Made by a program: the position numbers and the translations under genes. From positions 150,712-214,711 of the forward strand of contig NZ_JAERMU010000009.1 of assembly GCF_016756775.1 (NCBI RefSeq): a stretch of DNA of 64,000 bases, written 5' to 3'. This document shows, piece by piece, positions 27,484-38,047 of this stretch. Source of the DNA: Dryocola clanedunensis subsp. sulfonylureivorans. Lineage in GTDB: Bacteria; Pseudomonadota; Gammaproteobacteria; Enterobacterales; Enterobacteriaceae. The stretch's first letter is position 1, and every line of letters begins with the position of its first letter. The notes beneath the pieces are model-generated. The model did no database searches and was not told the DNA's origin. It worked only from the letters and a program-made list of their open reading frames with translations.

Positions 27484-29499
27484 ATGAGTAAAGCGTTCAA
27501 ACTAAATTCCGCATTCAAACCTTCAGGCGATCAGCCTGAGGCCATTCGTCGTCTGGAAGAGGGGCTGGAAGATGGCCTTGCCCACCAGACGCTGCTGGGG
27601 GTAACCGGCTCAGGGAAAACCTTCACCGTGGCAAACGTGATTGCGGATTTGCAACGCCCCACTATGGTGCTGGCACCTAACAAAACCCTCGCGGCACAGC
27701 TTTATGGCGAGATGAAAGAGTTCTTCCCGGACAATGCGGTCGAGTTTTTCGTCTCCTACTACGACTACTATCAGCCGGAAGCCTATGTCCCCAGCTCCGA
27801 CACCTTCATCGAAAAAGATTCCTCCGTTAACGAGCACATTGAGCAGATGCGCCTGTCGGCGACCAAAGCGCTGTTGGAGCGTCGCGATGTGATCGTAGTG
27901 GCATCCGTTTCGGCGATCTACGGTCTGGGCGATCCGGATCTCTATCTGAAGATGATGCTGCACCTCACCAAAGGGATGATCATCGATCAGCGTTCAATTC
28001 TGCGCCGCCTGACCGAACTGCAATATTCCCGTAACGATCAGGCGTTCCAGCGCGGCACCTTCCGGGTTCGGGGTGAGGTCATCGACATTTTCCCGGCGGA
28101 ATCTGACGATCTTGCCCTGCGCGTGGAGTTGTTTGACGAAGAAGTTGAACGCCTTTCACTGTTTGATCCCTTAACAGGGCAGGTTGACCAGGCGATCCAG
28201 CGCTTCACTGTCTATCCAAAAACGCACTATGTGACGCCGCGTGAACGTATCCTGCAGGCCATGGAAGAGATCAAAGTCGAACTGGCAGACAGACGCAAGG
28301 TGCTGCTGGCCAACAACAAATTGCTTGAAGAGCAGCGTTTAACCCAGCGGACACAGTTCGATTTAGAGATGATGAACGAGCTGGGATACTGTTCGGGCGT
28401 CGAAAACTACTCGCGCTTCCTCTCCGGCCGTGGGCCTGGGGAAGCGCCGCCAACGCTGTTTGACTACCTGCCTGCGGATGGCCTGCTGGTAGTGGATGAA
28501 TCCCACGTTACCATCCCGCAGATTGGCGGCATGTATCGCGGCGACCGGGCACGGAAAGAGACGCTGGTTGAATATGGCTTCCGCCTGCCTTCCGCGCTGG
28601 ATAACCGTCCGCTTAAATTTGAAGAGTTCGAAGCGCTGGCTCCACAAACCATTTATGTCTCCGCAACGCCCGGTAACTACGAGCTGGAGAAATCCGGTGA
28701 CGACATTGTCGATCAGGTCGTACGTCCAACCGGCCTGCTTGATCCCATCATTGAAGTACGCCCGGTAGCCACCCAGGTGGACGATCTGCTCTCGGAGATC
28801 CGTAAACGCGTCGAAATTAACGAGCGCGTGCTGGTGACCACGCTCACCAAACGCATGGCGGAAGACCTGACTGAGTATCTGGAAGAGCACGGCGAGAAGG
28901 TGCGTTACCTGCACTCAGATATCGATACGGTAGAACGTATGGAGATCATCCGCGATTTGCGCCTTGGGGAGTTCGACGTGCTCGTCGGTATCAACCTGCT
29001 GCGTGAGGGGCTGGATATGCCGGAAGTCTCGCTGGTGGCGATTCTCGACGCAGATAAAGAGGGCTTCCTGCGTTCGGAGCGATCTCTCATCCAGACCATC
29101 GGCCGTGCGGCGCGTAACGTTAACGGCAAGGCAATTCTGTACGGTGACAAAATTACCCCGTCCATGGCGAAGGCGATTGGCGAAACGGAACGTCGTCGCG
29201 AGAAGCAGCAGCACTACAACGAAGAAAACGGCATCACGCCGCAGGGTCTGAACAAGAAAGTGGTGGATATCCTGCAGCTCGGCGAGGGGATGGCGAAAAC
29301 CAAAGGCCGTATGAAGAGCAAAGCGCGCAGCGTGATTGAAGACGACGAAATCATCCTCACGCCGAAAGCGCTCCAGCAGAAAATCCATCAGCTGGAAGCC
29401 AAAATGCTGGAACATGCCCAGAACCTTGAATTTGAAGAGGCGGCACAGGTGCGCGACCAGCTCCATCAGCTGCGGGATCTGTTTATTGCGGCATCATGA
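27484..29499 (+). CDS. uvrB: Excinuclease ABC subunit B
   Basis: Damage-verifying helicase-like subunit of nucleotide excision repair. It is loaded by UvrA and recruits UvrC. Among its 671 residues are Walker A GVTGSGKT (about 39-46), the beta-hairpin [12 protein letters not shown] that clamps DNA, the motif II-like [11 protein letters not shown], helicase motif [12 protein letters not shown], and the C-terminal UVR domain ([16 protein letters not shown]). The start matches E. coli [13 protein letters not shown]. The linker before the UVR domain differs most from E. coli. It is controlled by the LexA box upstream. Confidence 0.98.
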   Translation: MSKAFKLNSAFKPSGDQPEAIRRLEEGLEDGLAHQTLLGVTGSGKTFTVANVIADLQRPTMVLAPNKTLAAQLYGEMKEFFPDNAVEFFVSYYDYYQPEAYVPSSDTFIEKDSSVNEHIEQMRLSATKALLERRDVIVVASVSAIYGLGDPDLYLKMMLHLTKGMIIDQRSILRRLTELQYSRNDQAFQRGTFRVRGEVIDIFPAESDDLALRVELFDEEVERLSLFDPLTGQVDQAIQRFTVYPKTHYVTPRERILQAMEEIKVELADRRKVLLANNKLLEEQRLTQRTQFDLEMMNELGYCSGVENYSRFLSGRGPGEAPPTLFDYLPADGLLVVDESHVTIPQIGGMYRGDRARKETLVEYGFRLPSALDNRPLKFEEFEALAPQTIYVSATPGNYELEKSGDDIVDQVVRPTGLLDPIIEVRPVATQVDDLLSEIRKRVEINERVLVTTLTKRMAEDLTEYLEEHGEKVRYLHSDIDTVERMEIIRDLRLGEFDVLVGINLLREGLDMPEVSLVAILDADKEGFLRSERSLIQTIGRAARNVNGKAILYGDKITPSMAKAIGETERRREKQQHYNEENGITPQGLNKKVVDILQLGEGMAKTKGRMKSKARSVIEDDEIILTPKALQQKIHQLEAKMLEHAQNLEFEEAAQVRDQLHQLRDLFIAAS

Positions 29500-29529
29500 G
29501 AACAGCGTCGGGTGACGCTTTCGTTTTCC

Positions 29530-29552
29530 CCCTCTCCCTTTTAGGGAGAGGG
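29530..29552. terminator. Hairpin between convergent uvrB and ybhK
   Basis: Nine-bp stem CCCTCTCCC/GGGAGAGGG with a TTTTA loop. No clear T-run follows on either strand. It is the only structure in the gap and probably helps end both transcripts. Confidence 0.5.
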
Positions 29553-29569
29553 CCGGGGTGAGGGTAAAA

Positions 29570-30478
29570 TCATCCCAGCGTCTGAATCGCCTTCTCAAGC
29601 GCCTGGCGCAAAAGATGGCGGTCGTGTCGATAGGGAATATCGCTGGCCTCAAGCGGCTCCTGAATCACTACGCGATCCTGTACGTCACAGACATCTTCAT
29701 GCGGGCCAACCACCACCGCATCGATGATTCGTTTTCCGACCCGCTGCTCCATAATGTCCAGCTTATTCTTTAGGCTCAGGCTGGCCGCCGCCACGCTCAG
29801 CTCGCGTCCCAGATTATCGATATACACCACCGGCGCAGGCGTTCGGCGCAGCGCCTGATCCATATCTTCAAGCAGCAGCAGCGGCATCAGGCTGGTATAA
29901 AAACTTCCCGGACCAATAAGAATCAGGTCCGCTTCGGCAATGGCTTCTACCGCTTCGCGCGTCGCATGGGCTTTCGGGTAGAGCATCAGCTCCTGCGGTG
30001 GTGAAGCGAGGTTGTCGATATTCACTTCGCCGTAGACAAAATGGCCGTCCGCATCGGTAGCCATCAGATCTACCGGCTGCTCGGACATCGGAATCAACAA
30101 TGCATCGACCTTAAGCAGGTTGCGAATGAGATTAATGGCTTCCAGAGGCCGCACGCTCAGGTGATCCAGAGCCTTTAACATTAGATTTCCAAGGTTATGA
30201 CCGGAAAGCTCGCCGTTACCGCCAAAACGATACTCAAACATTGCCGATGCGACGCTGGGTTCGGTAATGAGCTGGTTTAAACAGTTGCGCATATCGCCCC
30301 AGGCAATGCCACCTTCAGAGCGTCGAATACGCCCGGTGGAACCGCCGTTATCGGTGGTTGTCACAATACCGGTCAGACGTGACCCCATAGACGAAAGGGA
30401 GGACATCACCCGGCCAAGACCGTGTCCACCGCCGAGTGCTACTACCCGATCAAGATCCGCAAACGTGCGACTGCGCAT
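29570..30478 (-). CDS. ybhK: YvcK/CofD-family protein YbhK
   Basis: A 302-residue cytosolic protein of the CofD/YvcK family. Motifs are the N-terminal [30 protein letters not shown] and [10 protein letters not shown], and [14 protein letters not shown] later. In Bacillus the homologue YvcK binds UDP-sugars and affects carbon metabolism and cell shape. The E. coli role is not defined. It is divergent from moaA. Confidence 0.9.
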   Translation of the reverse strand: MRSRTFADLDRVVALGGGHGLGRVMSSLSSMGSRLTGIVTTTDNGGSTGRIRRSEGGIAWGDMRNCLNQLITEPSVASAMFEYRFGGNGELSGHNLGNLMLKALDHLSVRPLEAINLIRNLLKVDALLIPMSEQPVDLMATDADGHFVYGEVNIDNLASPPQELMLYPKAHATREAVEAIAEADLILIGPGSFYTSLMPLLLLEDMDQALRRTPAPVVYIDNLGRELSVAAASLSLKNKLDIMEQRVGKRIIDAVVVGPHEDVCDVQDRVVIQEPLEASDIPYRHDRHLLRQALEKAIQTLG

Positions 30479-30553
30479 AGCTATTCCTTATGAAAACTCT
30501 CCGGCTTAAGGTAGCGTAAAAGCGCCGAAAAAACGATGCAGGCTCTGGGGTTA

Positions 30554-30567
30554 ATGATGTATATCAA
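30554..30567. promoter_or_regulatory. FNR-like site upstream of moaA
   Basis: ATGAT-GTAT-ATCAA, one base off TTGAT-N4-ATCAA read on the minus strand. FNR activation of moa under anoxia is known in E. coli, so the site is plausible. Confidence 0.5.
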
Positions 30568-30617
30568 GGTAAAAGTTAACTTTTCGCGTACTCTGTGTCG
30601 AAATTGAACGATTAGTT

Positions 30618-30641
30618 CGTTATGTATGGATTTATATAACG
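30618..30641. promoter_or_regulatory. ModE site upstream of moaA
   Basis: CGTTATGTA ... TATATAACG, a 24-bp ModE palindrome resembling the modA operator. In E. coli ModE activates moaA from such a site. Confidence 0.8.
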
Positions 30642-30684
30642 AAAGCTGCTATGGCGAACCTGTTCCCAACGCGCTACTATCGTT

Positions 30685-30801
30685 AAACACACACTAAGCC
30701 TCTGGACCTAAATCGTAAGACAAGGTGCTTTGGCCGTGACCCTCCCGGTCACCAGGGTGCAGAAAGAAATGCCTGCATCTCCCGTATTTGGAAAGGTGTT
30801 T
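30685..30801 (+). ncRNA. Moco riboswitch (molybdenum cofactor RNA motif) in the moaA leader
   Basis: The leader carries the Moco motif sequence blocks known from E. coli: CTAAGCCTCTGGACC, AAGGTGCTTTGGCCGTGACC, a GTGACC/GGTCAC hairpin near 30740, and TGCAGAAAGAAATGCCTGCA. An outer helix AAACAC (30685-30690) with GTGTTT (30796-30801) closes directly on the moaA ATG, so the ribosome site GGAAAGG is inside the structure. It predicts translational repression by molybdenum or tungsten cofactor. Confidence 0.88.
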
Positions 30802-31791
30802 ATGGCTTCACAACTGACCGATGCGTTTGCGCGCAAATTCTTCTATCTGCGTCTGTCCATCACCGACGTCTGCAACTTCCGTTGCAACTATTGCCTGCCC
30901 GACGGCTACAAGCCGCACGGCGTGGCGAATAAAAGTTTCCTCAACGTCGATGAAATTCGCCGTGTCACCCGTGCCTTTGCCGCACTGGGGACGGAAAAAG
31001 TCCGTCTCACCGGTGGCGAACCCTCATTACGTCGTGATTTCCCCGAAATCATTGCCGCCGTCCGCGAAAACGCAGCCATTCGTCAGCTGGCGGTGACCAC
31101 CAATGGCTATCGCCTGGCTCGCGACGTACAGCAATGGCGCGATGCGGGATTGACCGCCGTTAACGTCAGCGTCGATAGCCTCGATGCCCGCCAGTTTCAC
31201 GCCATTACCGGGCAGGACAAATTCCGCCAGGTGATGGACGGTATTGACGCGACCTTTGCCGCCGGATTCACAAAAGTAAAAGTTAATACGGTGCTGATGC
31301 GTGGCGTAAACAGTCATGAGCTGGAGACCTTCCTCGCGTGGATTAAACCGCGTCCCATTCAGCTGCGCTTTATCGAACTGATGGAAACCGGCGACGGCGG
31401 CGAACTGTTCCGTAAATACCATATTTCCGGCACTACTATCCGCGATCAGCTGCTACAGCGCGGCTGGGTACGTCAGCTAAGCGGCCGCAGCGACGGCCCG
31501 GCGCAGGTCTTCTGCCATCCGGACTATGAAGGCGAAATTGGTCTTATCATGCCCTATGAAAAAGACTTCTGTGCCACCTGCAACCGCCTGCGCGTCTCTT
31601 CCGTCGGCAACCTGCATCTCTGCCTGTTCGGCGAGGGGGGCATCTCCCTGCGCGACCTGTTAGCGGACGATGCGCAGGGCGAGGCGCTCGAAGCGCGCAT
31701 CTCGTCGGCGCTGGCCCAGAAAAAGCAGACCCATTTCCTGCATGACGGTCATACCGGCATCACACAAAACCTGTCCTGGATTGGTGGATAG
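30802..31791 (+). CDS. moaA: GTP 3',8-cyclase MoaA
   Basis: Radical SAM enzyme that, with MoaC, turns GTP into cyclic pyranopterin monophosphate. The 329 residues have the N-terminal cluster motif CNFRCNYC, the C-terminal cluster [18 protein letters not shown] and the conserved C-terminal Gly-Gly. The frame extends upstream through the riboswitch, but ATG at 30802 matches E. coli [17 protein letters not shown]. It is the first gene of moaABCDE. Confidence 0.97.
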   Translation: MASQLTDAFARKFFYLRLSITDVCNFRCNYCLPDGYKPHGVANKSFLNVDEIRRVTRAFAALGTEKVRLTGGEPSLRRDFPEIIAAVRENAAIRQLAVTTNGYRLARDVQQWRDAGLTAVNVSVDSLDARQFHAITGQDKFRQVMDGIDATFAAGFTKVKVNTVLMRGVNSHELETFLAWIKPRPIQLRFIELMETGDGGELFRKYHISGTTIRDQLLQRGWVRQLSGRSDGPAQVFCHPDYEGEIGLIMPYEKDFCATCNRLRVSSVGNLHLCLFGEGGISLRDLLADDAQGEALEARISSALAQKKQTHFLHDGHTGITQNLSWIGG

Positions 31792-31815
31792 CGTCAAAAA
31801 TTAAGGAGAATAAGT

Positions 31816-32328
31816 ATGAGTCAGGTAAGCGAAGCGTTTATCCCGGCGCGTATTGCCATTTTGACGGTCTCCGGCCGCCGTACCGAGGAAGATGACACCT
31901 CTGGCCACTATCTTCACGAGTCCGCAACCGAAGCAGGCCACGAGGTTGTAGACAAAGCCATTGTGAAAGAGAATCGCTATGCGATCCGCGCCCAGGTGTC
32001 ACAATGGATTGCCAGCGAGAACGTGCAGGTAGTCCTGATCAACGGCGGCACGGGTTTTACCGATGGCGACCAGGTCCCCGAAGCGCTTCTGCCACTTTTC
32101 GACCGTGAAATAGAAGGTTTTGGCGAGCTGTTTCGCATGCTCTCTTACGAAGAGATCGGCACTTCCACGCTGCAGTCTCGTGCCGTCGCAGGGATGGCCA
32201 ATCGTACGCTGATTTTTGCCATGCCCGGCTCGACGAAAGCCTGCCGTACCGCATGGGAAAACATCATTCTTCAGCAGCTGGATGCCACCCAGCGTCCCTG
32301 CAACTTCCATCCCCACATCAAGAAATAG
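31816..32328 (+). CDS. moaB: Molybdenum cofactor protein MoaB
   Basis: A 170-residue MogA/MoaB-fold protein. The MPT-binding loop INGGTGFTDGDQVPEAL and MPGSTKACRTAW are present. In E. coli MoaB is dispensable for Moco synthesis, MogA being the main adenylyltransferase. It starts 24 bp after moaA with AAGGAG. Confidence 0.95.
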   Translation: MSQVSEAFIPARIAILTVSGRRTEEDDTSGHYLHESATEAGHEVVDKAIVKENRYAIRAQVSQWIASENVQVVLINGGTGFTDGDQVPEALLPLFDREIEGFGELFRMLSYEEIGTSTLQSRAVAGMANRTLIFAMPGSTKACRTAWENIILQQLDATQRPCNFHPHIKK

Positions 32329-32331
32329 ACT

Positions 32332-32817
32332 ATGTCGCAACTGACCCATATTAACGCCGCCGGCGAAGCGCACATGGTGGACGTATCCACTAAAAATGAG
32401 ACCGTGCGCGAAGCCCGCGCTGAAGCCTTTGTCACCATGCAGGCCGCTACGCTTGCGATGATTGTCGACGGCAGCCACCACAAAGGTGATGTGTTTGCCA
32501 CCGCACGTATCGCGGGCATTCAGGCCGCTAAGCGCACGTGGGAGCTGATCCCGCTGTGCCATCCACTGCTGCTGAGCAAAGTGGAAGTTAATCTCGAAGC
32601 CGAAACTGAGCACAACCGTGTGCGTGTCGAAGCCGTGTGCCGTCTGACAGGGAAAACTGGCGTGGAGATGGAAGCGTTAACTGCCGCTTCCGTTGCCGCG
32701 CTAACGATCTACGACATGTGCAAAGCGGTGCAGAAAGACATGGTCATCGGCCCGGTTCGTCTGCTGACCAAAAGCGGCGGCAAATCCGGAGACTTTAAGG
32801 CGGACAGTCATGATTAA
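32332..32817 (+). CDS. moaC: Cyclic pyranopterin monophosphate synthase MoaC
   Basis: Converts the MoaA product 3',8-cH2GTP to cPMP. The 161 residues include [32 protein letters not shown] and [15 protein letters not shown], followed by the [23 protein letters not shown] segment of the hexamer active site. It overlaps moaD by 8 bp. Confidence 0.96.
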   Translation: MSQLTHINAAGEAHMVDVSTKNETVREARAEAFVTMQAATLAMIVDGSHHKGDVFATARIAGIQAAKRTWELIPLCHPLLLSKVEVNLEAETEHNRVRVEAVCRLTGKTGVEMEALTAASVAALTIYDMCKAVQKDMVIGPVRLLTKSGGKSGDFKADSHD

Positions 32818-33055
32818 CGTTTTGTTCTTTGCCCAGGTTCGCGAACTGGTGGACTGCGACAACCTTCAGGTTGAATCAGCCTTTGCCGACGTAGAACAGC
32901 TGCGTGAGCATCTTGCAGCCAGAAGCGACCGCTGGGCGCTGGCGCTGGAATCCGGCAAGCTGCTGGCAGCGGTAAACCAGACGTTGGTGAGCTTTGACCA
33001 TCAGCTAAAAGACGGCGACGAAGTGGCCTTCTTCCCACCGGTGACGGGAGGCTGA
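32810..33055 (+). CDS. moaD: Molybdopterin synthase sulfur carrier MoaD
   Basis: Ubiquitin-like small subunit of molybdopterin synthase, 81 residues. It ends in the required Gly-Gly (PPVTGG), which is thiocarboxylated after activation by MoeB. It overlaps moaC and is followed one base later by moaE, keeping the subunits in balance. Confidence 0.96.
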   Translation: MINVLFFAQVRELVDCDNLQVESAFADVEQLREHLAARSDRWALALESGKLLAAVNQTLVSFDHQLKDGDEVAFFPPVTGG

Positions 33056-33056
33056 A

Positions 33057-33512
33057 ATGAGCGATAACACTCGTATCCGCGTCGGCCATGAGAATTTTAG
33101 CGTGGGCGATGAGTATCAGTGGTTGTCACAGTGCGACGAAGACGGCGCGGTCGTGACCTTCACCGGCAAGGTGCGAAACCACAACCTGGGCGACAGCGTG
33201 AAAGCCTTAACGCTTGAGCATTACCCGGGAATGACTGAAAAAGCGTTAGCGGAAATTATCGAAGAGGCTCGTGAGCGCTGGCCGCTGCAACGCGTGTCTG
33301 TCATCCACCGTATCGGTGAGCTGTGCCCGGGCGATGAAATCGTCTTTGTCGGCGTGACCGGCGCGCACCGCAGCTCAGCCTTCGAAGCAGCGCAGTTCAT
33401 GATGGATTATCTGAAAACGCGCGCGCCGTTCTGGAAGCGGGAGGCCACGCCGGAAGGGGATCGCTGGGTAGAATCCCGGGATACGGACAAGCAGGCGGCG
33501 AAACGCTGGTAA
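33057..33512 (+). CDS. moaE: Molybdopterin synthase catalytic subunit MoaE
   Basis: Large subunit that transfers sulfur from MoaD to cPMP. The 151 residues contain GAVVTFTGKVRNHN, the HRIGELCPGDEIVFVGVTGAHRS region (split here only for description) and the active-site lysine in KTRAPFWKRE. It is the last gene of the operon. No strong terminator is seen before ybhL. Confidence 0.96.
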   Translation: MSDNTRIRVGHENFSVGDEYQWLSQCDEDGAVVTFTGKVRNHNLGDSVKALTLEHYPGMTEKALAEIIEEARERWPLQRVSVIHRIGELCPGDEIVFVGVTGAHRSSAFEAAQFMMDYLKTRAPFWKREATPEGDRWVESRDTDKQAAKRW

Positions 33513-33601
33513 CATGCACCCGCGTGCAGTTGTGTTAATCTTATACATGGTAGGCTTTCTAGCCTGAAATTAGGTCAACGTAAATTACTTGAGGAAGCAT
33601 C

Positions 33602-34312
33602 ATGGATCGATTCCCCCGCTCCAATGACACTATAGTTCAGCATGCGCGAACTGGTTTGCAGGCCTATATGGCGCAGGTCTATGGCTGGATGACCTGCGGG
33701 CTGCTGCTTACCGCGTTTGTTGCCTGGTATGCCGCCAACACCCCGGCGGTGATGGAATTCGTCTTCTCCAGCAAAATCACCTTCTTTGGTTTGATTATTG
33801 TCCAGCTGGGCCTGGTGTTCGTGCTGTCCGGCATGGTGCATAAGCTGAGCGCCGGTATGGCGACCACGCTGTTCATGCTCTATTCCGCGCTGACGGGCCT
33901 GACGCTCTCCAGCATATTTATCGTCTACACCTACTCGTCCATTGCCAGCACCTTCGTGGTAGCGGGCGGCATGTTTGGTGCCATGAGCCTTTACGGCTAT
34001 ACCACCAGGCGTGACCTGAGCGGCTTCGGCAATATGCTGTTTATGGCGCTGATCGGTATCGTGCTGGCGTCGCTGGTCAACATCTGGCTGAAAAGCACGG
34101 CGCTGATGTGGGCTGTTACCTATATCGGGGTGATCGTGTTTGTAGGCCTGACGGCGTACGACACTCAGAAACTGAAAAACATCGGCGAGCAGATTGACGT
34201 GCGCGACACGCAGAACATGCGCAAGTACTCCATTCTTGGCGCGCTAACGCTGTATCTGGACTTCATCAACCTGTTCCTGATGCTGCTGCGTATTTTCGGC
34301 AACCGTCGCTAA
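33602..34312 (+). CDS. ybhL: Bax inhibitor-1 family membrane protein YbhL
   Basis: A 236-residue inner-membrane protein with seven predicted helices and the BI-1/TMBIM signature near the C-terminus (GLTAYDTQKLKNIGEQ). Family members are pH-sensitive cation leak channels in structural studies. The E. coli role is not established. ATG has GAGGAAG upstream. In E. coli the paralogue ybhM follows; here that position is taken by an unrelated lipoprotein gene. Confidence 0.93.
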   Translation: MDRFPRSNDTIVQHARTGLQAYMAQVYGWMTCGLLLTAFVAWYAANTPAVMEFVFSSKITFFGLIIVQLGLVFVLSGMVHKLSAGMATTLFMLYSALTGLTLSSIFIVYTYSSIASTFVVAGGMFGAMSLYGYTTRRDLSGFGNMLFMALIGIVLASLVNIWLKSTALMWAVTYIGVIVFVGLTAYDTQKLKNIGEQIDVRDTQNMRKYSILGALTLYLDFINLFLMLLRIFGNRR

Positions 34313-34320
34313 GACTTATA

Positions 34321-34347
34321 CCCCACCCAGACAAAAGTCTGGTGGGG
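34321..34347. terminator. Terminator after ybhL
   Basis: Long stem CCCCACC-(C)-AGAC/GTCT-GGTGGGG around AAAA, with one bulged C. It is followed by TAATTTAAAAAG, with no long T-run. It also faces the convergent lipoprotein gene. Confidence 0.65.
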
Positions 34348-34391
34348 TAATTTAAAAAGAGGGCATAACGACTCTGGTGTAAAAAATCCAT

Positions 34392-34769
34392 TTAATCTAA
34401 TCGTTCCACTGCCGTTTCCCCATCTATACGATGAACCATGAACATAGCGTCATATAATATTTTTTCTCCTTTAGCGTTTTCCACTACATATACCACACTG
34501 TATTTTACCTCAGCTTGATAGTCATAATATGGCAGGCAGGATAACCAGGCGTTTACAGGTGGGATAGTTTTTAAATTTTCACTTTGGCTCCAGTCTGGAT
34601 ATTGACTAATGCCATATGCGATATATTTATCATTAGCGCTCGCGTTTTTAGTATAAATACAGACCTTATCATTGATAGCCTTAATATCACCTTTCAGGAA
34701 AGGATCAGGATCTCCAATGACACAACCAGCTAAAAGAGATGTGATAAATAGAATAATAATGCATTTCAT
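34392..34769 (-). CDS. Small putative lipoprotein, possible T6SS-immunity type
   Basis: A 125-residue predicted lipoprotein: signal peptide MKCIIILFITSLLAGC with lipobox LAGC (Cys16) and a following GDPDP. The body has two more cysteines (KVCIY, LSCLP), which could pair in the periplasm. The DNA is visibly AT-rich next to its neighbours, and E. coli lacks the gene here. The N-terminal GDPDPFLKG and KVCI pattern resembles small lipoproteins annotated in enterobacteria as T6SS immunity candidates; that link is from memory and weak. Confidence 0.7.
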   Translation of the reverse strand: MKCIIILFITSLLAGCVIGDPDPFLKGDIKAINDKVCIYTKNASANDKYIAYGISQYPDWSQSENLKTIPPVNAWLSCLPYYDYQAEVKYSVVYVVENAKGEKILYDAMFMVHRIDGETAVERLD

Positions 34770-34946
34770 ATAAAGCCCTGGTAAAGGAATGAACCAATAG
34801 TTTGTTTATATAAATATATATGTTTTTAGATGCCGTCCAAATGTATCAGTGGGGCTTATTTAAACCATGATTTAGTTAGCAATATCGATGAAATCAGACA
34901 GTGATCCATTGCGAAACTGGAAAAGCAAGCTAAATGGGACAGGAAA

Positions 34947-35912
34947 TTAATTCGAATCCATCTGTTTCTCGTTCTTCGCCCGCATTTTCTTCGCCCGGCT
35001 CTCAAGTCCCAAATAACAGACGATCGCCAGCAGCAGCGGGGCGATGAAATAGAGCAGGCGATAGGCCAGCAGCGCGGCGATAATCGTGCCGTGGCTGACG
35101 TGCTCACCCGCCAGCAGCGCAATAAATACCGCCTCCAGCACGCCGATACCCGCCGGGATATGCACGATAACGCCCGCGATACTGCTCACCAGCAGCACGC
35201 CCAGCACGAAGAAGTAGTTCACCTCCTGGCCCAGCAGCAGCCAGATAATCGCCCCCATCACCATCCAGTTGGCGCTGGAGATAACCAGCTGTGCGAGGGC
35301 GAATTTAAAGGATGGCAGGACGAGTCTCTGACCCCTGACAGTCGCGTGACGATGTTTAGCGAACGCGCAGAACCACAGGTAGACCGCGATAAACGCCAGC
35401 AGAACGACGCCCAGAATGCGCAGCGTTCCCTCGTCGATATACCAGTGGTCCGGCAGCTGCACCACGCCGACGGTGAAAATAACGCCTGCCAGCACGATGT
35501 AGCCGAGCCAGTTCGTAGAGATGCTTAGCGAGAATATTCGCGTAATGGTGGCGCTCGGCAGGCCCAGCCGGGAGTAGAGCCGGTAGCGCATACCGATGCC
35601 GCCCACCCAGGTGCTCAGCGTCAGGTTGAAGGCATAGCAGATAAACGACACCAGCATAACCTGCCGTTTCGCCAGCTTATGCCCGCAGTAGGCGCGAGCG
35701 AGCAGATCGTAACAGCCGTAAATCAGGTAGCTGAGGATCACCAGCCCGACTGCGCTTGCCAGCACCAGGCGGTTATAGTTGCGGATGACCTTCCACACTT
35801 CCTCCCAGTCCACTTTGGTGGCGTACACCACGAGCAGCACGATCACCGCGATAAAAAAGAGCCAGGTGAGGATTTTCTTTGCTTTCCGCCATTTAGGGTG
35901 CGAGTGAGACAT
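34947..35912 (-). CDS. ybhN: UPF0104 membrane protein YbhN
   Basis: A 321-residue inner-membrane protein with about eight helices, related to the flippase part of lysylphosphatidylglycerol synthases. Signature segments are STWVGGIGMRYRLYSRLG and IPAGIGVLEAVFIALL. Its job is unproven, but it is coupled to the cardiolipin synthase ClsB: the YbhN start overlaps the clsB stop by one base. A role in phospholipid handling is therefore likely. Confidence 0.92.
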   Translation of the reverse strand: MSHSHPKWRKAKKILTWLFFIAVIVLLVVYATKVDWEEVWKVIRNYNRLVLASAVGLVILSYLIYGCYDLLARAYCGHKLAKRQVMLVSFICYAFNLTLSTWVGGIGMRYRLYSRLGLPSATITRIFSLSISTNWLGYIVLAGVIFTVGVVQLPDHWYIDEGTLRILGVVLLAFIAVYLWFCAFAKHRHATVRGQRLVLPSFKFALAQLVISSANWMVMGAIIWLLLGQEVNYFFVLGVLLVSSIAGVIVHIPAGIGVLEAVFIALLAGEHVSHGTIIAALLAYRLLYFIAPLLLAIVCYLGLESRAKKMRAKNEKQMDSN

Positions 35913-37156
35913 CAGAATTTCACCCCCTGATTATCCGTCTCCACCCGATCCTGCGTCTCGATTTCGGGCTGCACCGGAGGCTTTACTAACGAAAGGCGCG
36001 GAGTATGCGCGGGCAGCCAGCCGACCATCGCCGGGAAGTGGCGCAGGAAGTGGAACGCCAGCACGCTTTTCCCCAGGTTCCACCAGGTGCGCTCAGGCAC
36101 CATAGTTTCATCTACCCGTTTGCAGTCGTTGGCGATCAGCTCGCTGAGGTTTTCACGCAGCTCCGCGTTGAACGCTTTATCGTAGATAATCAGGTTCGCT
36201 TCCAGGTTCAGCGACAGGCTAAGAGGATCGAGATTGCTGGATCCCACCGTCGCCCAGTGATCGTCCATAATCGCCACCTTGCCGTGCAGCGGACGCCGGG
36301 TGTACTCGTATATTTCAACGTTGGACTTCACCAGATAGTTATAGAGCAGGCGGGCGCCCACCTTCACGATCGGCATATCCGGCTCGCCCTGAACCACCAG
36401 CTTCACTTTTACGCCGCGGCGTGAGGCATTGCGCATCGCGTGCAGCAGACGGTATCCGGGGAAGAAATAGGCGTTGGCAATAATCACTTCCTGTTTCGCG
36501 TTGCTGAGCATCTTCAGGTAGTAACGTTCGATATCGTCGCGGTGCTCGTTGTTATCACGCCAGACAAACAGCGCCTGCGCCTCGCCCGGCGTCAGGTTTT
36601 CATGGGCGCTGTTATGGCGACGCCCCCACCAGCGGCGTGGATTTTCCTCGCCGGGCAGGTTTGAGATCACATACTGGTAAATGTCCTGCACCACCGGGCC
36701 TTCCACCTTAACGGCGTAGTCCTGTTTGGCTTCCGGGCCGTAATCAATCATATGCTCAGCGGAATAGTTGATCCCGCCGACAAACGCCAGTTCGCCGTCC
36801 ACCACAACGATTTTGCGGTGCATGCGGCGGAACAGGTTGGTGCGCATGCCAAAAATCAGCGGGCGGGGATCGTAATAGCGGAACATCACGCCCGCGGTGG
36901 TTAACTCGCTGACGAAACTGTCGCTCAGATCGGGCGAGCCGTAGCCGTCCAGCAGCACCTCCACGCTCACGCCGCGACGGGCAGCGTCCAGAATCACCTC
37001 ATGAAGCTGCTTGCCCACGTCGTCTTCAAACCAGATAAACGTTTCCAGGATCACCTTGCTGTTTGCTTGTCGGATAGCGTCGAAGACCGCCGGGAAAAAG
37101 GCATCGCCGTTCTCCAGCAGCTCAATACGGTTGCCGTCACGCCAGTTATTTTTCAT
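35912..37156 (-). CDS. clsB: Cardiolipin synthase B
   Basis: Phospholipase D superfamily enzyme making cardiolipin from phosphatidylglycerol. The 414 residues carry two HKD motifs: [16 protein letters not shown] near residue 110 and [18 protein letters not shown] near residue 290. There is no clear membrane anchor. ATG at 37156 (MKNNWRDGN) matches E. coli and overlaps the ybhP stop by 4 bp. It forms an operon ybhP-clsB-ybhN, as in E. coli. Confidence 0.95.
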   Translation of the reverse strand: MKNNWRDGNRIELLENGDAFFPAVFDAIRQANSKVILETFIWFEDDVGKQLHEVILDAARRGVSVEVLLDGYGSPDLSDSFVSELTTAGVMFRYYDPRPLIFGMRTNLFRRMHRKIVVVDGELAFVGGINYSAEHMIDYGPEAKQDYAVKVEGPVVQDIYQYVISNLPGEENPRRWWGRRHNSAHENLTPGEAQALFVWRDNNEHRDDIERYYLKMLSNAKQEVIIANAYFFPGYRLLHAMRNASRRGVKVKLVVQGEPDMPIVKVGARLLYNYLVKSNVEIYEYTRRPLHGKVAIMDDHWATVGSSNLDPLSLSLNLEANLIIYDKAFNAELRENLSELIANDCKRVDETMVPERTWWNLGKSVLAFHFLRHFPAMVGWLPAHTPRLSLVKPPVQPEIETQDRVETDNQGVKF

Positions 37157-37914
37157 ACATGGATCTCCACGGCGAGGGGGGCATGGTCTGACAGGTGCCG
37201 CCACTGACGTAAATTAAGCGTGGCGGGCGCGCTGACAGAGGCATGTTTTACGTAGATACGGTCAAGGCGAAGCAGTGGGAAACCCGCCGGGAAGGTGCGC
37301 GCGGGGCGGCCCCAGGCGCGGGTAAATACCTCGTCCAGGCTGGCTTCTTTTTTCAGCATATGGCTCGCTTTCTGACGCCAGTCGTTAAAGTCTCCGGCCA
37401 CCACAACCGGTTCGCCTTCTGGCAGCTCGTTGACCAGCTTACAGAGCATGGCGAGCTGCGCCTGGCGGTGCTCCTCGCGCAGGCCAAGATGCACGCAGAT
37501 AACGTGCACGCGCAGGTTGCTGTCCGGCACGGTCATCTGACAGTGGAGCATGCCGCGCTTTTCATGGCCTTCAACCGAGATATCCCGGTTGTCGTAATGA
37601 ATGATGGGAAAGCGGGAGAGTACCGCGTTTCCGTGGTGTCCTTCGGGATAAACTGCGTTTCGCCCATAGGCAAAATCTTCCCAGACCGTATCCGCCAGAA
37701 ACTCATAATGGCTGGTCTCCGGCCAGTGTTCAAAGCGCACCGAGTGAGCCTCGTGCGCGCCCATGACTTCCTGAAGGCAGACAATATCCGCAGATACGGT
37801 GCGTATAGCGTCCCGCAGCTCCGGCAAAATGAAACGCCGGTTGAAGGTGGTAAAGCCTTTGTGTGTATTAATCGTGAGCACTTTAAAAGAAAAGCGCGGA
37901 GTGTGATGTGCCAT
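37153..37914 (-). CDS. ybhP: Endonuclease/exonuclease/phosphatase-family protein YbhP
   Basis: A 253-residue EEP-fold hydrolase. Motifs are [20 protein letters not shown] (metal glutamate), [10 protein letters not shown] and a C-terminal [11 protein letters not shown] (catalytic Asp-His). The frame runs far upstream, but ATG at 37914 gives [16 protein letters not shown], the E. coli register. The substrate is unknown; the operon with clsB suggests a lipid head-group or phosphodiester. Confidence 0.92.
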   Translation of the reverse strand: MAHHTPRFSFKVLTINTHKGFTTFNRRFILPELRDAIRTVSADIVCLQEVMGAHEAHSVRFEHWPETSHYEFLADTVWEDFAYGRNAVYPEGHHGNAVLSRFPIIHYDNRDISVEGHEKRGMLHCQMTVPDSNLRVHVICVHLGLREEHRQAQLAMLCKLVNELPEGEPVVVAGDFNDWRQKASHMLKKEASLDEVFTRAWGRPARTFPAGFPLLRLDRIYVKHASVSAPATLNLRQWRHLSDHAPLAVEIHV

Positions 37915-38047
37915 GCCGCTCCCGGTCTTTTCGTTATCCTGATGAAAATAAAGTGTAGTCTTTGTCACAAAAAGAGGGCGGGAAGCGGAATTTTCCGTAC
38001 ACTTGCGTACTCTCAAAGACAGGAAAATATATGCCAGGAGTGAAAAC

